DNA of 64,000 nt, taken from positions 1-64,000 of the forward strand of contig NZ_JAOQNX010000027.1 in assembly GCF_025961575.1 (NCBI RefSeq). Reading direction: 5' to 3'. The DNA comes from Rhodoblastus acidophilus (GTDB lineage: Bacteria > Pseudomonadota > Alphaproteobacteria > Rhizobiales > Beijerinckiaceae). This document shows, piece after piece, positions 61,868 to 64,000 of this stretch. The notes beneath the pieces are model-generated. The model searched no databases. It saw only the letters and a list, made by a program, of their open reading frames with translations, and was not told the origin of the DNA. Each line of letters begins with the position of its first letter. Position 1 is the stretch's first letter. The translations under genes and the position numbers were made by a program.

Positions 61868-62212
61868 CCGCTGCGAAGGCTCGCGCCTTGAAGTCCAGTT
61901 TGCGCAAGGCGGTCGCAAATCGGATCGCCGCCCCCGTGGTGAGGCAATTCACGCATCCGCCGCCGAAACGGGCGGCCTTGGATCGCCCATTTTTCTCTCG
62001 CTGCGGTTTCGGACATTTCGTCCCGCGTCTCGCTTGGGCGTTGAGCGACGCGCCAGCCGCCGATCGCCCAGATCCCCGCACCAGCAAATGAGCTAAGCAT
62101 TTCGCAGCGCCCGCGGTCGCGCATGCCGCGGCGCCGAACTTTTGCGCTTGTCTGTGGCGATGACCTATGTAATCGCTTGACATATACCGCGACTTTGGAG
62201 TTGCTTTCGAAT
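61868..62212. other. Intergenic region before exbB
   Basis: About 345 bp without a supported gene. TTGACA occurs at about 62177 and could be a -35 element for the exbB transcript, but no good -10 is evident. No Fur- or Zur-like palindrome was seen. Confidence 0.4.
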
Positions 62213-62851
62213 ATGAATTCCGTTGGTCTGTCGCCGCTCGCCCTGTTCTTGCAAGCTGGCGCAGTTGGCAAGTGCGTCATGGCGCTGCTGTTCCTTGTCT
62301 CCGTGTGGGGCTGGGCGCTTATTCTGCAAATCTGGCTCTCAGGACGCCGCCTTTCGTCGGCCGTCCAGGCCGCGCGCCAGGATGAGGCGGCGCCTTTGCT
62401 CGCCGAGGTGCTTGAGGCCGGCGTTCGCGCGCAAGCCGCCACCGTTGAGAGTGAAACGCACGCCGACCGGCGTTGGCGCATCGGGGAGACCATGACGCGC
62501 GCGGCGCGCGGGCTGCTGCTGAAGGCCGAAGGCGGCCTGCCGAGCCTCGCCGTCATCTCCTCGACCTCTCCGTTCATTGGCCTGTTCGGCACGGTCTGGG
62601 GCATCATGTCGTCCTTCGCCTCGATCGCCGAGGCGCACGACACTTCGCTGGCCGTGGTTGCGCCGGGGATCGCCGAGGCCTTGGCCGCCACCGCCATCGG
62701 CCTCGCCGCCGCCATTCCCGCTTCCGTCGGCTACAACAGGCTTTCGGCTTTGTTCTCGCGCGTTTCGGCCGATCTCGATTGCCTGGTGCAGGAGCGCGCC
62801 GACCGTCTCGTCAGCGCGCGCGCGCCCGTCGCGATCAAAGAGGCGGCGTGA
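62213..62851 (+). CDS. exbB: ExbB/TolQ/MotA-type proton channel
   Basis: A 212-aa inner-membrane protein. Helix 1 is near residues 20-42 (VMALLFLVSVWGWALILQIW), a cytoplasmic domain follows, and helices 2-3 sit in the conserved C-terminal part with ISSTSPFIGLFGTVWGIMSS and VAPGIAEALAATAIGLAAAI. With ExbD and TonB it powers outer-membrane receptors. It starts at ATG 62213. The stop shares a base with the exbD start (TGATG). Confidence 0.95.
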   Translation: MNSVGLSPLALFLQAGAVGKCVMALLFLVSVWGWALILQIWLSGRRLSSAVQAARQDEAAPLLAEVLEAGVRAQAATVESETHADRRWRIGETMTRAARGLLLKAEGGLPSLAVISSTSPFIGLFGTVWGIMSSFASIAEAHDTSLAVVAPGIAEALAATAIGLAAAIPASVGYNRLSALFSRVSADLDCLVQERADRLVSARAPVAIKEAA

Positions 62852-63300
62852 TGAAGCCGTCGTCCGTGAGCGAGCCCAGCGGCGTCTATCGCGTGCAGGC
62901 GGAGATCAATGTCACCCCGCTGGTCGATGTGATGCTGGTGCTGCTGATCATCTTCATGATCACGGCGCCCATGCTCACCGCCGGCCTGCATGTGAACTTG
63001 CCGAAGGCCAAGGCTGCGCAAAAGCTCGATCCGAAGCCGCCTGTGATCCTGACCTACAGCCGGGACGGCAAGGTCGAGCTGGACGGCGAGAGCTACAACG
63101 TTGAGCAGATCGTCGAGGTGGTGGAGGCGAGACTCGGCGACGACCGGACGCAGCCGATTCATTTGCGCGCGGACCGCGATTCGACCTATGGCGACGTCGT
63201 CGCCTTGATGGATGCGCTCGCGGCGCGCGGCCTGACCCGGCTGGCGCTGCTCACGGGGCCGGCGCCGCAGGGGAGCAAGACGCCGGCTGAACGGCCGTGA
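62851..63300 (+). CDS. exbD: ExbD-type proton-channel partner
   Basis: A 149-aa protein with one N-terminal membrane helix (LVDVMLVLLIIFMITAPMLT) holding the essential proton-carrying Asp, and a periplasmic domain ending LMDALAARGLTRLALLTGPA. The family motif AEINVTPLVDVMLVLLIIFM is intact. It is coupled to both exbB and tonB by overlaps. Confidence 0.95.
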   Translation: MKPSSVSEPSGVYRVQAEINVTPLVDVMLVLLIIFMITAPMLTAGLHVNLPKAKAAQKLDPKPPVILTYSRDGKVELDGESYNVEQIVEVVEARLGDDRTQPIHLRADRDSTYGDVVALMDALAARGLTRLALLTGPAPQGSKTPAERP

Positions 63301-64000
63301 GCCTCGCCGCCGTGCTGCCGATCCGTACGCGCCTGTCGCTCACCGGCGCCTCGCTGGCGGCGCATCTGGCCGCCCTGAGCGCCTTCGCGCTGGTGCAGAC
63401 GTCTCCGACCGTGCTCGCGCCGCTGAATATCGATGTGATTCCCCAGGGCGATTATGTCGTGGACACGATCGCCATCGCCAGCGACAGCGCGCCGGAGCCT
63501 GCGCCGGAACAGGCGGAGCCTGAGGCGGCGCAGGCCGCGCCCGCGACGCCCGCTCCAGTCGCGCCCGCCGAAATGGAGCCCGATCCTGCGGCCCAACAGG
63601 CGGAACTGGCGGCGCGGGAGAAGCAATCGCGCGAGAAAAAGCGGCGGGAGGCGATCGAGGCCCGGCGCGAAGCGGCGCGGGAAGAAGCCAGGGAGGAAGC
63701 GCGGCAAGAGCGTTTGCGGGAAAAGCGACGCGCGGCGCAGGCGCGTCATAACGCCATGCGGCGCGCGAGCGCGCAGGGCGGCGGCTCCCAAGCGCATCGC
63801 GCCGGCGTCGCCGACGGCGCGGCCGCGCGGGCGGCGCGCGCGAGTTATGGCGCGATCATTTCCGCCGAACTCAACCGCCACAAGAGCTATCCTCCCTCGG
63901 CGCGGGCGCGCGGCGAATCGGGCGCGGTGGGCGTCGCGTTCACCGTCGGCGGCTCCGGGCGCATCGTCGGTCATTCCATCGTCAGTTCTTCCGGCTCTTC
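63297..64000 (+). CDS. tonB: TonB-family energy transducer (C-terminus outside window)
   Basis: The start is GTG at 63297, overlapping the exbD stop by four bases. The first 234 residues are visible: one membrane helix (about 14-36, LTGASLAAHLAALSAFALVQ), then a periplasmic region rich in Pro, Ala and Glu, a charged Lys/Arg/Glu stretch (REKQSREKKRREAIEARREA) and the start of the TonB C-terminal domain (ASYGAIISAELNRHKSYPPS, GAVGVAFTVGGSGRIVGHSI). The gene runs off the right edge. It should serve both receptors in the window. Confidence 0.9.
   Translation, partial: MSLAAVLPIRTRLSLTGASLAAHLAALSAFALVQTSPTVLAPLNIDVIPQGDYVVDTIAIASDSAPEPAPEQAEPEAAQAAPATPAPVAPAEMEPDPAAQQAELAAREKQSREKKRREAIEARREAAREEAREEARQERLREKRRAAQARHNAMRRASAQGGGSQAHRAGVADGAAARAARASYGAIISAELNRHKSYPPSARARGESGAVGVAFTVGGSGRIVGHSIVSSSGS

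Overview
The window reads as chromosome of a GC-rich alphaproteobacterium, most likely a Hyphomicrobiales member near Rhodoblastus, Rhodopseudomonas or the methanotrophic Beijerinckiaceae. This is inferred from gene content (molybdenum storage protein subunits, citramalate synthase, an IlvB with the alphaproteobacterial GEAS motif, a CtrA-type site) and from an interspersed repeat seen twice. No rRNA, tRNA, CRISPR array or phage was seen.

Layout. 1-12.5 kb, all minus strand: an envelope/secretion cluster with a three-part 1373-aa glycosyltransferase, a type I secretion ABC transporter whose C39-like domain lacks its Cys, its HlyD-type adaptor, a Sel1-repeat protein and a second glycosyltransferase, then the start of a Tat-exported amidohydrolase. 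12.5-15.2 kb: ilvB-ilvH behind a leader peptide and transcription attenuator. 15.2-18.3 kb: a Phd/VapC toxin-antitoxin pair, polyphosphate kinase 2 and an outer-membrane protein. 18.9-22.8 kb: a tightly overlapping cysS / 43-aa membrane protein / GNAT / cimA operon. 23-25.1 kb: a zinc-type CDF exporter and an IS630 element lying among interspersed repeats. 25.1-30.4 kb: a secreted protein with an MMPL-type RND exporter, aroQ, a YdhR-like protein and an ABC1 kinase. 30.4-33.6 kb: a 1076-aa protein built of six 162-residue repeats. 34-39.5 kb: a soluble double-PAS chemoreceptor behind a CtrA-like site, a DUF1847 protein, and an alpha/beta hydrolase, methyltransferase, SDR and YdhR-like run. 39.7-41.5 kb: a MetY-type sulfhydrylase with an unusual low-complexity N-terminal extension. 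42.4-45 kb: molybdenum storage genes mosB-mosA facing a HTH/substrate-binding regulator. 45-52.2 kb: IS5 and IS66 remnants flank a TibC/Aah-type O-heptosyltransferase and its 1522-aa strand-loop-strand adhesin. 52.2-64 kb: a metal-acquisition region with two TonB-dependent receptors (the first behind a Zur-like palindrome), a FecBCD-type ABC importer, remains of a two-component locus, two small secreted proteins and exbB-exbD-tonB running off the end.

How the parts fit. The main themes are surface glycoproteins and their export, metal homeostasis (Mo storage, Zn/Fe uptake, Zn export) and branched-chain amino acid synthesis (ilvBH plus the citramalate route to isoleucine). The most unusual unit is the heptosyltransferase-adhesin pair. 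The adhesin carries the repeat type normally O-heptosylated on autotransporters, but it has no beta-barrel and ends like a type I secretion substrate.
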